Origin: Adiantum capillus-veneris
Lineage: Eukaryota > Streptophyta > Polypodiopsida > Polypodiales > Pteridaceae
Assembly: GCA_014529385.2 (NCBI GenBank)
Contig: CM043960.1
Location: 123,284,543 to 123,348,542 of the forward strand
Direction of reading: 5' to 3'
Length of the DNA stretch: 64,000 nucleotides
The stretch's first letter is position 1. The number at the start of each line of letters is the position of its first letter. Below the pieces are notes generated by a model, which saw only the letters and a list, made by a program, of their open reading frames with translations, was not told the DNA's origin and did no database searches. A program made the translations under genes and the position numbers. Positions 43,312 to 53,779 of the stretch are shown in pieces.

Positions 43312-45974
43312 TGATAGCCTTTTTTCGGCTCTCCATAATTGCTATACTAAGTTACTCCACCCTACCAAAATCACCCAAACACTATGGCTATCCCTACCAT
43401 TTCACTGCAAATAGGTGTGTGTGAGTTAGGGGGCTTTTCCTATATTTTCTTAAAAAACCCTCAGCTAGCTAGTCACTGGGCTAGGTGAGCCAAAAAAAAT
43501 AAAAAAAATAAAAAATAAAAGTATATTATGGCCTCTTTGTGTGTAAATATTTCATTGTATATATGGCCTAAATATAGGGATTTTTTATAATTATTTTGGT
43601 ATTTTATTTAAATATTTCTACTTAGGTGTGTGTTTTATTAAACCTATGTACACCTTCTTTCATCCTCTTACACCATAATTATATTTTTTGCCAATATGTA
43701 CATACTCTAACCTCATATTTTTCCTTTATACAAATCACTCCCACATTTTCACCCTCACCCTCGGGAAAACAAAAAATTGATTTCTACTCATTGGTTACTT
43801 TTATTATATATTTACTTGCATACCTTTTCCTCTTTCACCCAAAATAATTCAAGGAGGGATCATATCATATGATTCCAATATCTTTCCATATCCATAACTC
43901 CTCCATATTTTTATTATTATTTTTACTCATTATTCTAACACCATGTGCTCATTGAGCTAAAGTCCATGAATAGTCCATACACTAGTCCCACCATGTATAT
44001 ATTTCTTTATTCACCAATAATCCTCCTCCATGCATGTGTCAAGGGCAACTTGGATGCTTTGTATTATGATATGACAAAGGAGGGGCTCACTCTTGGATGC
44101 ATTGTACAAATTCAACAAAGGAGGGGTCCACTAAAAGACTTTTGCAAGCATAAAAACAGGCTTTTTGGTGAGAATTTTGGCACCTATCTCCACTCCGAAT
44201 TTGGAGTAGTGGTCAAAAGAGAAAATGTAGCCCACGCTCTGAATAATCACCTCAAATTTTTTCATGATTTTTGGAGCTACCAGCGGTGAGCTATGATTTT
44301 TTGAGTGGACCGCAGTCTGCCCACTTTTTTCACAAGTAGCCCCTAGTCTTCTCTCACCTCTTTCCACACTTCTACACACACACACACACATTTCTCTCAA
44401 TCCCTCACTCAAACCTGCACCTTCAATGGTTTCTCTCACCTTCTTCACCATTAACCTCCCCACTTACTCCCATAGCTCTCATATGAGCTCTCCATGTACA
44501 TACACCATCTCTATGCCTCTCTCTATTACTTCCAAAGTACAATTCCATCTTACCCCTTATATATATACATAAATTCAGCATGTGTACCATGATTAACCTC
44601 TGCAAATCAAGAGATATCATCAACGGAATTACCATTTTCATCGCGATAATCAACCTTGGCGGCGGTGGCGTAAAGAAGGGAAGACGAAGAAGAAGGTCGA
44701 TAGTCATTTTGAGAACCTACACAAGTAAGTCCAAAACTTCTTCAAGCTTCACCATCACAAGGATTTTCTCACTTCATTCAACCATCTTACTTCAACCATC
44801 CACCTCATTCTACCCATTGTAAATGTAACATTAACTTTCTAGTGATTACTAACACTAACCACTAACATACTAACACAAAATAGCCATTGACCTAACCATA
44901 AAAGACACCTCACCTCAAGACATGTGTATAGTAACTCTCTCTCTCTCTCTCTCTCTCCTTACTTACTTTCACCTTATCTACCATCAATAATGCTCTCTTT
45001 TGAGCCCACACCCATGACTCAAGCAGACAAAGAAGGCCTGCAATGTTTTGATATTCAAAAAAATCATAATCTTGATTTGTTAGCTTGTAAATTAGGATTT
45101 CTAATAATCTTAATGAGGGGTCTCCAACCTATAAATAGGCCCCTCTCCTTCTTGTAAAACAACCTCCAACATCTCACATAGCACCCCAACACTCTATGCG
45201 TGAGGAGAGACTTAGGTGTAGCAACCACTTGTGAGCTTCACTCTTGGTGTGAGAGAAGCCTTCAAGCTACACATTGCAAGTGAGAGAGCGTGAGTTCCAC
45301 AAACCTCAAAACCACTATTGTATATGCTCCTTCATCATCAATAAATTGAGGTTTGGTGCATCAAAGGCGTGATTCGACGTTCAAATCTTCGTCCCTCCAT
45401 TTGTGCAATACGGTTTGGAGAATTCAAGGTGACTTGTGTATTTGAGTTTTTATCGGTTGATCTTGATTTTAGAAAGTGTTTTAGTGTGTTTTTCATTGCC
45501 AGTTTTGTGTCCATTGTAAGAGGGTATTGTGGTGAGAGGTCTCCCACACCCTAAGACAGTGTGTGTGTGTTTTGGCAATGTTTAGCAATCACTAAGCATT
45601 GAGTGAGTTTATACAAGTTCTACGATAGCATCATAACGAACCATCTCCATTTGCAAGTCACAAATACGGTATTATGCAAGATCCTTTTCTCTCTCTCTTC
45701 CCTTTGCTCTAGATCTCTCTGGTCCAGTTTGTGTGTGTCTTGGTGTGAGGTTGTTTGTGTGCGTTGTGTGGTGCATCTTCTTGGTTGTGCCAAAATCTTT
45801 CTTGCGTCCTAATTCGCATACCATAACTAGGTGGTGCCCCTATCTTGTTTGGGTTTGGCTGTGTGTTTGTTGTTGTGTTGTGCTTGTGGTTGCCCCAGCC
45901 CCAATTGAGCAGCACGGGAGCCTTGAGGGGTGTTTAGAGGTCGCCTCTCTTGTTGCCCGCCCCAGACCGCCTCA
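43312..45974 (+). mobile_element. solo LTR, 2.66 kb, inserted in minisatellite array 2
   Basis: The insert starts TGATAGCC and ends CGCCTCA (TG...CA). CTAG flanks both ends (43308-43311 and 45975-45978), and an unoccupied equivalent site (CTATATTTCTAGTTAGCAC) lies in the array at about 46430. Inside are a TATA box (CTATAAATAG, 45129), a G/C-poor leader and AATAAA near 45338, as expected for promoter and polyadenylation signals of an LTR. No gag or pol follows, so it is a solo LTR formed by LTR-LTR recombination, or a non-coding element. Short microsatellites ((CA)n about 44373, (CT)n about 44937) occur within. Confidence 0.7.
45129..45138 (+). promoter_or_regulatory. TATA box of the solo LTR
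   Basis: CTATAAATAG sits about 210 bp upstream of AATAAA, with transcript-like pyrimidine-rich sequence after it. Confidence 0.6.
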
Positions 45975-46728
45975 CTAGTTAGCACAGCTGAGTATGCTAA
46001 CTAGCATACTAGATGCGCTAACAAGCAAAATCAGTGTGTAGTTTAACATATGAGTCATGGTTAAGCACACAATGTGTGCAAGAAGAATAGAAGGTATGCT
46101 AACTAGCATACAATTTGTGTTAACCAACACACTTATTATGTTGAACAGCATAGCCAACACACTACGAATGCTAACTAGCATAAATCAGCTTACCTGTTAT
46201 GCTACTTAGCATTCTCAGCTGTGCTAACTAGCATACTCATAAGCATGCTAGTTAGCATGCTGAGTATGCTAACTAGCATGATGAGTATGCTAGTGAGCAT
46301 AGCTGAATATGCTAACTAGCATACTAGCATAAACCAGCTTACCCATTATTCTACTTAGCATTCTTAGCTGTGCTAACTAGCATACTCAGCATGCCAGCTA
46401 GCTAGTTGATTATGCTTACTAACTTGCTATATTTCTAGTTAGCACAGCTGAGTATGCTAACTAGCATACTAGCTGTGCTAACAAGCAAAATTAGTGTGTA
46501 GTTTAACATATGAGTCATGGTTAACCACACAAAGTGTGCTAAGAATAATAGAAGGTATGCTAACTAGCATACATATTGTGTTAACAAGCATACTTATTAT
46601 GTTGAACAGCATAGCCAGCACACTACGAATGCTAACTAGCATAAATCAGCTTACCCATTATGCTACTTAGCATTCTCAGCTGTGCTAACTAGCATACTCA
46701 TGAGCATGCTAGTTAGCATGCGTGTGTT
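45975..46728. repeat. palindromic minisatellite array 2b
   Basis: Continuation of array 2a after the solo LTR, with the same core and the same higher-order unit. It ends abruptly at about 46728, where retrotransposon leader sequence begins. Confidence 0.9.
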
Positions 46729-46739
46729 TGGCCTAGATC

Positions 46740-48370
46740 CTTCGACTTAGGTAGATGACGTAGACTTAGGTAGTTTTAGGTAGTAGTCGAGTTCTTGAGT
46801 AGGAGTTGGAGTGGTAGAAGCGGTGAGAGGAGAGCTTGAGAGTCCGGAGAGGCCAAAAAGAAACCAAAAACACCATTATCACCATTTCACATGATAAGTA
46901 GGAGTAGAGTAAGTAGGACATCATGATCAGGATCTAGAGCATTTCATGCATGTATACTTGCTTTGTAAAGTTATTACAAGTTTGTAAAAGACGCAAAGGT
47001 TGTTTCGAAAGCCTAATTGAAGTCCAAAAGTTACTATGAGTGTTTTTGATAGATCTACAGAGCATCAGAAGCATTTCTGTCAGGAAAAAAATTAATTTTA
47101 AGCCAGGAGACATCCTATGTGTAGGATGTCTACAAGCTAATCTGGGAGAAATTTGGGGATTTTGAGTTGACCAGTGTGTTCAGAAGGTAGGGTTTACCCT
47201 AAATTCAACTGGAAAGTGGAAGTTTGGCTATATCTTGACAGGATAAGGCCAGATAGACTGAAATTGCCGGACATCCTACCCAAATAGTGCCAAAACATTA
47301 TTTTGAGACCAAAACCATAAGATGGCTGCATGAGCATGTCTTGCATGATATATTGAGTGACTGAAAGGGGTTTCACCTCATTTGGGTGAGAAAATTGGGT
47401 TCAAAGCGGACTTTAGCACTTTTGACTGAAAAAGGCAAGAACAGCTGAAAATTGGAACTTTTGAAATCCAAACCAAAATCTAAGCATACCACTGGGTTAC
47501 TAACATCAAGGAGAAGCTGTGGGACAAGTTTGGGGTCAAACAGGCCAAAAAGACATCCTACGTGTAGGATGTCTTCTAAGTGATTTTGGACTCCAAACCA
47601 AATTTTGAGTACACCAAAGTGATCAGCAACTCAAGGGGAGCTTGGGCTTTGAGTTTGAAGCCATTCTGATGAAAAAGACATCCTACGTGTAGGATGTCTA
47701 AAGCAAGAAATTGAAGCCAGAATTTGACAGTGAGCATAGCAAGGTGTTGTATAGCCTAAGGCAAGTCTCCTAGTCAATTTTGGTCCAAATTGAAGTTGAT
47801 TAGGCTGATCAATATCAGCAACAGGCTGTCGGAACATGTTTCTAACTCATTGACCAGCTAATAGGTGTCCAAATCAAAAAGTAAAAGCAGCTGTAGGCTC
47901 AGCACAACAAGGGGAAACCACAATGCAAAAATCCAGGAAAAACACAGCAGGAGACATCGTACGCGTAGGATGTCTATTGGGGCATACTGCAAGGAAAATT
48001 TGACTGTGGATAGACAGTGAGATTCCATTTGGATTAAGGGTTCCATAACTTCTTGCAGAAGTGAATTTGGACCTTGTTTTCCCATTTGACAAAGCAAAGA
48101 CTGAATTCATACTTTTTTGCATAAATTGACCAATATCCGAGGGAAGTACAGTTTCAGATTAGCAGACCTAATCTAGAATATCAGCAGTGTATAAAATACA
48201 GTAGTGGTTGAGATTAACTCTCCAGTTATACCAATCATTACTAAGGTAACCTCTAGCAGATAAATGCTTTGACTCGATTGCCAAAATTAAAATGCTTGTG
48301 TACAGGTATATTCAGCAACGAAGCAAGAAGTCGTGCAGAAACTGATCCTTTGCCAGGTGAGTGGTTGGAT
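46740..48370 (+). other. E1 leader with iterated palindromes
   Basis: Untranslated leader composed of degenerate repeats (CAAATTTTGAG, GGGTCAAACAGG, TTTGGAC-type words). Four 24-bp palindromes lie at 47108-47131, 47551-47574, 47676-47699 and 47952-47975, and a half-site (GGACATCCTACC) near 47271. Each palindrome is AGACATCCTAC, two bases, then GTAGGATGTCT; the first and fourth have one or two changes. Confidence 0.85.
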
Positions 48371-48385
48371 TTGTGATAAATTGCA

Positions 48386-48830
48386 TTGATAAGTTTGATG
48401 AATTTAAGATCAGGAAGAAACATTGTTAGAGACCAGAAGGTGGCAGGTGACCAAGGAAGCTTAGTGTCCACCGAAGAGAGTGTAACTCAGGCAAGGCTAG
48501 ATCCGCTAGCACCGATTATTGAGGAAGGTAGTGATACTGACACTTCGTCAAACAAATCGTTCTTCATGATGGGTAGTCAAACAGCCAGAAGGTTTCGCCT
48601 ATGATAGACCTATGCGAGGAGGAAGCACCTCCCAAAATCCTTTGAATGATTCCAAGCTCACTGTGATCTTCTTAGAGGGAACAAACTCAAGGGGAGCCCT
48701 AGTCTATTCTGACTACCAAGGACGCAAGTGCATTTGTATCGAAGAGAGACCAGCTCAAAGATTGGAGATAATCCGAGTCTATGATGATGGAGATAGATTC
48801 CGAGACGAAAAGGGGAACCACTATCTCTGA
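48386..48830 (+). pseudogene. E1 gag upstream segment (two frames)
   Basis: Two adjacent short frames: 48386-48604 (acidic, LRSGRNIVRDQK...EEGSDTDTSS) and 48612-48830, which reads LTVIFLEGTNSRGALVYSDY and YQGRKCICIEERP. The latter resembles VLYLFSYETSMGKGIVFVDR in the next frame and LYAFTYTDDQGVQVLMVDKY in E2, so a small beta-rich module seems duplicated at the Gag N-terminus of E1. Confidence 0.5.
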
Positions 48831-48871
48831 TAGTTAGTAACCCTGAAGATTACAACAGATATGGAGATAAT

Positions 48872-49558
48872 GTGGCGAAAGGGAAAATGATTTCAGACAC
48901 TCAAGAACCGCCACCAAACATTGATCGGCCTGGAGCTATTTTTATGTATGATAAGAAAACAACCAGGGTTCCAACTTATAACGAGAACGTGGGAATCTAC
49001 AAACAAGAGAGTGAGGGTATAGTCTCTTACTTTCGCAGCAAAGAACCATACGTAAACGAATTAAGCAAAGACAAGGTTCTTTACTTGTTCTCTTATGAAA
49101 CTTCTATGGGGAAGGGTATAGTTTTTGTTGATAGATACGGGCGAGAATACCAACGTATTCTCCCAGAGGAGATAGAAAGGGCAACAGGTCCAGGAGCATC
49201 AGCATATGCCCCTGAGGAAGTGCCAAGAGCCACCTACACCCCAAGCAAGTCAACGAATCCTTTTTCAGATGAGTATGATGCTACCTCACATTCCACTCGA
49301 CCGCAAGCATTCAACAACCAAGACCAACCAGCAAACCAGCCATCATTGCAGGCATGGCTTCGACAGAGTGCAACATTGCAACAAGACCGAAACCGAGATG
49401 GTTATCAAGCCGCACAAGGGCTAAGGGATTTGCAAGAACCACCACTCTATTCAAGGTATCAGGGAGAGAGTAATCCAAAGACTCAAGGGTCTACAGAGCC
49501 TGGATCACCACCCATAGAACGATCAAAGAGAAGAACCACCTCCAATGAGAACCGTTAG
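48872..49558 (+). CDS. E1 gag N-terminal region
   Basis: A 228-aa frame. Residues about 60-105 carry the module VLYLFSYET...FVDRYGREYQRIL shared with E2. The rest is Pro/Gln/Ser-rich and probably disordered. The frame ends in a TAG, while the Gag core starts in an overlapping frame at 49545, suggesting a frame error in this copy. Confidence 0.6.
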   Translation: MAKGKMISDTQEPPPNIDRPGAIFMYDKKTTRVPTYNENVGIYKQESEGIVSYFRSKEPYVNELSKDKVLYLFSYETSMGKGIVFVDRYGREYQRILPEEIERATGPGASAYAPEEVPRATYTPSKSTNPFSDEYDATSHSTRPQAFNNQDQPANQPSLQAWLRQSATLQQDRNRDGYQAAQGLRDLQEPPLYSRYQGESNPKTQGSTEPGSPPIERSKRRTTSNENR

Positions 49559-50590
49559 AAATTATGGCTTAGGAGCACCATTGGGAGAGGAACCAGCCTA
49601 TTACAGAAGACTTGAGGAGGTATATCCATTAGGACGGGGAGATCGAATGATGAGGTTTGTAGATCATCGGAGGATTAGGCCTTCTCAAGTGCAAAAATGG
49701 GTAAACAAGAAATACACGGGAAGCAGAGACCCAAGAGATCGTGTAGCAAACTTTGTGCGTGTAATTAGAGCTGAAGAGGTGTTAGATTTTCCTACCCACT
49801 TTGCAGGGTTTGGACTAACCCTAGAGGATGATGCTGCCACTTGGTTGAATCTGTAGAGCGTAGAGACTTTGAGTCTATGGAGGAAGTGTTTGACGAGTTT
49901 ATCGAGGAATTCTCACAAAGGGGAATAGCTCATAATACTGTTTCACAGATCCATAAATTCAAATAGAAAGATGGAGAATCTATACGAAAGGCAGCCCTAA
50001 GACTAAAAAGATATGTTAAGTTCTGTCCTGTTGAAGAACTGCCAACTCAGTCCAGACTTATGCTGATATTCATCCAAGGGCTAAGGATTACAGATCTCCA
50101 GAAATACTTACATATGAAGAGGAGCACGACATTGAATGAGTTGACCAAGGAGGCTCTTTACCTGGTGGACAATTGTGTGGTCTACAAAGAGGGGGAGTTC
50201 AAGGACCTTGATGACGATTCGTCTTCACAACAAAGTGGAAGCAAGTCTTCTAAGACAACACCGAAAGGAGAAGTAGCTGTAAACCAAGAGCAGCTTGTAG
50301 ATGAAGTGCTAAAAAAGATCAGCTTGTACGCCAAACCCCAGGCTAAACAGCCCAAGTGGTGTGCTATTGAAAAAAAATGGACAAACCATGGGACCGAGGA
50401 ATGTTATTATAACAAGGGGTATGTGAGAGAGAGACCTTACGCTCCCCAAGTTCCGGTAGCTTCCCCTCAAGTTCCACCGATGCCTAGATATCAAGCAGGC
50501 AACCTACCAGGACCTGTAGGTGTAGAAAGACCACAACCGGTGCTGGGGCAACAACCACCACTACAAGGATTACGACTAGTTATGGTATAA
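49545..50590 (+). pseudogene. gag: E1 Gag core (retrotransposon gag fold) with frameshift
   Basis: Frame 1 (49545-49856) reads VQKWVNKKYTGSRDPRDRV and HFAGFGLTLEDDAATWLNL. Frame 2 then continues with FESMEEVFDEFIEEFSQRG, HNTVSQIHKF, a TAG near 49963, and LMLIFIQGLRITDLQKYL to 50590. It ends in WCAIEKKWTNHGTEECYYN, a conserved C-x8-H-x4-C signature also present in E2 (WCAIEQKWTNHDMSECYYN). This is the typical Gag nucleocapsid-precursor fold; the product would form particles. It is broken by one shift and one stop. Confidence 0.75.
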
Positions 50591-50676
50591 GATATACACC
50601 AACAGTAACTGAATCAGAGGATAAGGCTTTGGTGCCTATGCATGCATATTATGAAGATCCCAATGGATATGCGGCA

Positions 50677-51074
50677 AACCCTGTCTGTTATCCACCGGAA
50701 GAACCCTCGACACCTGAACCATGGAGCATGATAGGAAATACAGTACTACCAACTGCTACACAGTAGCAGGAGAAGGAAGATATAGTTTAGATGAACGAAC
50801 ACTGATGTTCATAGCCAATGGAGGCATGGGAAGACAAAGAAATTCTTACCAACAAAGAGGCATGGGCGGACAGAGAACCCTGTCTGTTATCCACCGGAAG
50901 AACCCTCGACACCTGAACCATGGAGCATGATAGGAAATACAGTACTACCAACTACTGCACAGGCAGCAGGAGAAGGAAGATATAGTTTAGATGAACGAAC
51001 ACTGATGTTCATAGACAATGGAGCCATGGGCGGACAGAGACATGCTTACCAACAAAGAGGAGCTCAAGGATCAC
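50677..51074 (+). repeat. 199-bp tandem duplication in the gag linker
   Basis: AACCCTGTCTGTTATCC...CAACAAAGAGG occurs twice with a period of 199 bp. That is not a multiple of three, so the upstream copy reads out of frame with the downstream zinc knuckles. Confidence 0.88.
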
Positions 51075-51676
51075 CTCAACAACCCAAGGGACCCTACTAC
51101 AAGTGTGGTGGAGACCATTGGCTGAGAGACTGTCCTCATGATGAAATCATTAGAGTCAATGCGTATTGCCCAGAATGTGGAATTACTCATTTGGTTCCCG
51201 ATTGCCCTAAAAACCTGAACAAAGGAGCCAAAACCACCTTGAACATGTTAGAAACAGTACCTTCTAGTGGAGGATCAGAAAATGAAACAATCATACCCAT
51301 CCAGGCGGTAACACGAGCCCAAGCTCAAAGAAGAACGAATGAACCCATAGTTGAAGAACCAAAAACCGATGCCCAAAGTTCAAAAACAAGAAATCAGAGA
51401 AGCACATGGAAAGCTAGAAAGGCGCGTAGGAAAGCCAAGAAGGAACAAGAGCAAACAGCTCTATCCGATGAGTTAAAACATACAAAGGAGAGATTAGAGC
51501 GGTTAGAGGATCTAGCTAGCTTAAGCTCACACACCACGGCAACCATAGCACCCAAGGAAATAGCAAAGCCCAAAAGTGCAGGATCAGGAGGATCTGTACT
51601 GGCTCACAAGGTAAATGAGCAGTTGGATGCACTTCTAAAAGCTTATGAAGCTAGACTTAAAAAGAACCAAACCTAG
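50927..51676 (+). CDS. E1 zinc-knuckle and basic region
   Basis: A 249-aa frame. The first knuckle is degenerate (YYKCGGDHWLRDC, first Cys replaced by Tyr); the second is complete (CPECGITHLVPDC). Both have three residues, not four, before His. A long Lys/Arg-rich helix follows (WKARKARRKAKKEQEQ, then KHTKERLERLEDL), likely nucleic-acid binding. It is followed in frame, after a TAG, by 51689. Confidence 0.7.
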   Translation: MIGNTVLPTTAQAAGEGRYSLDERTLMFIDNGAMGGQRHAYQQRGAQGSPQQPKGPYYKCGGDHWLRDCPHDEIIRVNAYCPECGITHLVPDCPKNLNKGAKTTLNMLETVPSSGGSENETIIPIQAVTRAQAQRRTNEPIVEEPKTDAQSSKTRNQRSTWKARKARRKAKKEQEQTALSDELKHTKERLERLEDLASLSSHTTATIAPKEIAKPKSAGSGGSVLAHKVNEQLDALLKAYEARLKKNQT

Positions 51677-51688
51677 GAGCAAAGGTGG

Positions 51689-52240
51689 ATGACTTATCCA
51701 TATGCAGAAATAGAAAAACAGAGGTTGGATATGTGTAAAAAGATGATCGAAACAGCTCAATCATTGATGGAAGACCCGCCGCTGGGTAAACCTGCAAATT
51801 GGCATGAGGCACCAGCTCCAACCCCTATCCAACCAACTTTGGAGAAACATGTAGAAACGAAGGAAAGACTCACTAATGCCTATGAGTCCAGAGGAGAGCT
51901 TATCATAGTGCCAAATACCACAGATGGGACAAGTGACGGGTTCCAGCCTAAAATATTGGCAGAAATGGGTAAGGACTGTAACGGTTTAGATGATCTGTGG
52001 AAGCAAATACGTGAGGCCAACGAAGCTAATAGGATGAGTAACCACATGAATAGCACGAGGAAAGAAAAGAATGTAATCTTACCGCCTATTGAAGAATTTG
52101 AGGCAAGATCGCAAATGAACTTTGAGATACATTCACAAGGGGGAGACCAAGGATCAATTAGTTTGGGGCACAACCAACCAGACTCGCTGAGAACTTTACC
52201 CTCTTACCTAGGAATGTACGAAGCCAAGTCGGAGGTGTGA
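51689..52240 (+). CDS. E1 spacer region between nucleocapsid and protease
   Basis: A 183-aa frame in the same phase as its neighbours, mainly helical and acidic, with no recognised domain. It is separated from the previous and next frames by single stop codons, so it was probably part of one polyprotein. Confidence 0.5.
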   Translation: MTYPYAEIEKQRLDMCKKMIETAQSLMEDPPLGKPANWHEAPAPTPIQPTLEKHVETKERLTNAYESRGELIIVPNTTDGTSDGFQPKILAEMGKDCNGLDDLWKQIREANEANRMSNHMNSTRKEKNVILPPIEEFEARSQMNFEIHSQGGDQGSISLGHNQPDSLRTLPSYLGMYEAKSEV

Positions 52241-52273
52241 GCACTCCCATCTCAAAGACTTTCTTCTAACAAA

Positions 52274-53662
52274 GTGATGGATTCGCAAGGACTGATTGAG
52301 TTGTTGTCCACTCCGGTGGCATGCACAATCACATTAGCAGAACTCCTAAGGTTACGAACAAACATGTGGACCATAGTAGGTAAATGCCTAGAAAAATTTG
52401 GAGTGAAAGACCCCACCTTGAAGCTACAGGAAGGGATCAGGGAATTGGACATGCCTCAACTAAACACTAGGCCAGTACCATTGAACAAAGTTGGAGAATA
52501 TTGCGAGGGAGAATATGGAAACACCACGCTACCAGTAGAATTCCAAGGAGTCGTTTCCAAAGCTATTCTTGAGAGTGGAGCGGGAGTTGCTATCGCCACC
52601 AAGGAAATCTGGAAAAAATGGGGAAAACCAGCTTTAAGGGCTACCAGGATGAAACTGCAATTGGCAGATGGGTTAAGGGAGAAGCCTCTAGGACTCTTAG
52701 AAAAAGTGATTGTCACTTTGTGCGGAATCGAGTATGAGCATACATTTGCAATAGTCGATTTCGACAAAAAGAACAATTATGAGATCATCTTGGGGCAACC
52801 ATTCATGCGACAATTGAAGATGGTCCAAGATTGGGGTTATGACCACATATACCTCAGACATGGTGAGACAACAACTAAAATACACCTGAAAGACCATAGT
52901 TACAAAGATGTGAACCAAACACCTGTGGAAGAGTTTGATTCAGCCACAGTAGCAGGATCAGAACTCCCAGCATGGTTATGGCAATCAAAAGAGCTATGGA
53001 TGTGCGGAGCTTCACATTTTGGAAGCTTAAGAAGGGAGGAATGCGTCTTAGAAAGAGCAATTGAGGACAAAGAGTATATTCCGGAACCTTTCCCTGAAGA
53101 TGCCTTGGAACCTCTAGAATGGGAACACATACTAGCAACATTGGATGTCTGTACCATTACAGATAGTCCAACAACAAAATTGTGCGATAAGGATGGCTAT
53201 GATGTGTTACCCTATTACATGGTAAGCATTACACAAGGAGAAAAAGAGACGGTAGAACCACTAGAACACGAAGAGTTTTACAACTCCTCTAACCATTTGG
53301 AAGTAAATGATGATGCAGATAATGAGTGTTCAGACACTTCAAGTGAGCGTGGAAATGAAACTGAGAATATCAAGTTTTATGATTTTGCTAATCAACACCC
53401 TAGACGCCAGGAACGCTATAGGAGGAAACGAGCAGGAAAGAAAGTGAGAGAGAACCTGATGCCCAAGATAAAAGGTAAAACTCATTATTTGATGCTTGTA
53501 AAGGCAGAGGATTGTGTAACTGATCAAATATCAGGAGGATTCTCAAAAGATCGAAAAGAAAGAATGCGAGAGGAAATAAAACAGGTACGAAAAGCTAAAA
53601 CAGAAACAAAATCACAAAAATCTCAAAAATCAAAAAACCAAACAACAAAAGACCAAGAGTGA
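52274..53662 (+). CDS. E1 retropepsin-like protease domain with Glu at the active site
   Basis: A 462-aa frame. VEFQGVVSKAILESGAGV (residues 88-105) aligns with the retropepsin (D)(S/T)GA box but has Glu 100 in place of the catalytic Asp. KLQLADGLREKPLGLLEKV and YEIILGQPFMRQLKM follow as in Ty3 proteases. The tail is acidic, then strongly Lys/Gln-rich. A Glu in this place would be expected to abolish proteolysis. No RT domain follows. Confidence 0.7.
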   Translation: MMDSQGLIELLSTPVACTITLAELLRLRTNMWTIVGKCLEKFGVKDPTLKLQEGIRELDMPQLNTRPVPLNKVGEYCEGEYGNTTLPVEFQGVVSKAILESGAGVAIATKEIWKKWGKPALRATRMKLQLADGLREKPLGLLEKVIVTLCGIEYEHTFAIVDFDKKNNYEIILGQPFMRQLKMVQDWGYDHIYLRHGETTTKIHLKDHSYKDVNQTPVEEFDSATVAGSELPAWLWQSKELWMCGASHFGSLRREECVLERAIEDKEYIPEPFPEDALEPLEWEHILATLDVCTITDSPTTKLCDKDGYDVLPYYMVSITQGEKETVEPLEHEEFYNSSNHLEVNDDADNECSDTSSERGNETENIKFYDFANQHPRRQERYRRKRAGKKVRENLMPKIKGKTHYLMLVKAEDCVTDQISGGFSKDRKERMREEIKQVRKAKTETKSQKSQKSKNQTTKDQE

Positions 53663-53760
53663 ACTAAATTGGAGCGTAAACAGAAATACCAAGAACTGAA
53701 ACGGTCTTTGCGTGAGATATGGACTACAGAAGAAGATAGTGATGGTAAAGGGGAGTCAGA

Positions 53761-53779
53761 AAAGGGGAATGTTTGGAGG
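53761..53779 (+). other. polypurine tract of E1
   Basis: AAAGGGGAATGTTTGGAGG immediately precedes TGATAACAAC. Confidence 0.65.

Larger units (their letters stand above)
46729..53779 (+). mobile_element. GAG-type Ty3 retroelement E1 (internal region, 5' truncated)
   Basis: A 1.6-kb leader, several gag-related frames, zinc knuckles and a protease-like domain end in a purine tract (AAAGGGGAATGTTTGGAGG) directly before TGATAACAAC. No reverse transcriptase or integrase occurs before the LTR, so this is a non-autonomous GAG-only element comparable to the TR-GAG class. No left LTR is present; the element starts at the edge of minisatellite array 2b. Confidence 0.75.

Noticed and set aside
44580-44822. 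Small plus-strand frame with a basic patch in the solo LTR
   Set aside because: Short, no family, inside a promoter-bearing LTR; probably chance.
45129-45340. Promoter plus 5' end of a host gene
   Set aside because: TATA and AATAAA are only about 200 bp apart with no coding frame between, and the interval has LTR-type ends and a target duplicate, so an LTR is the simpler reading.
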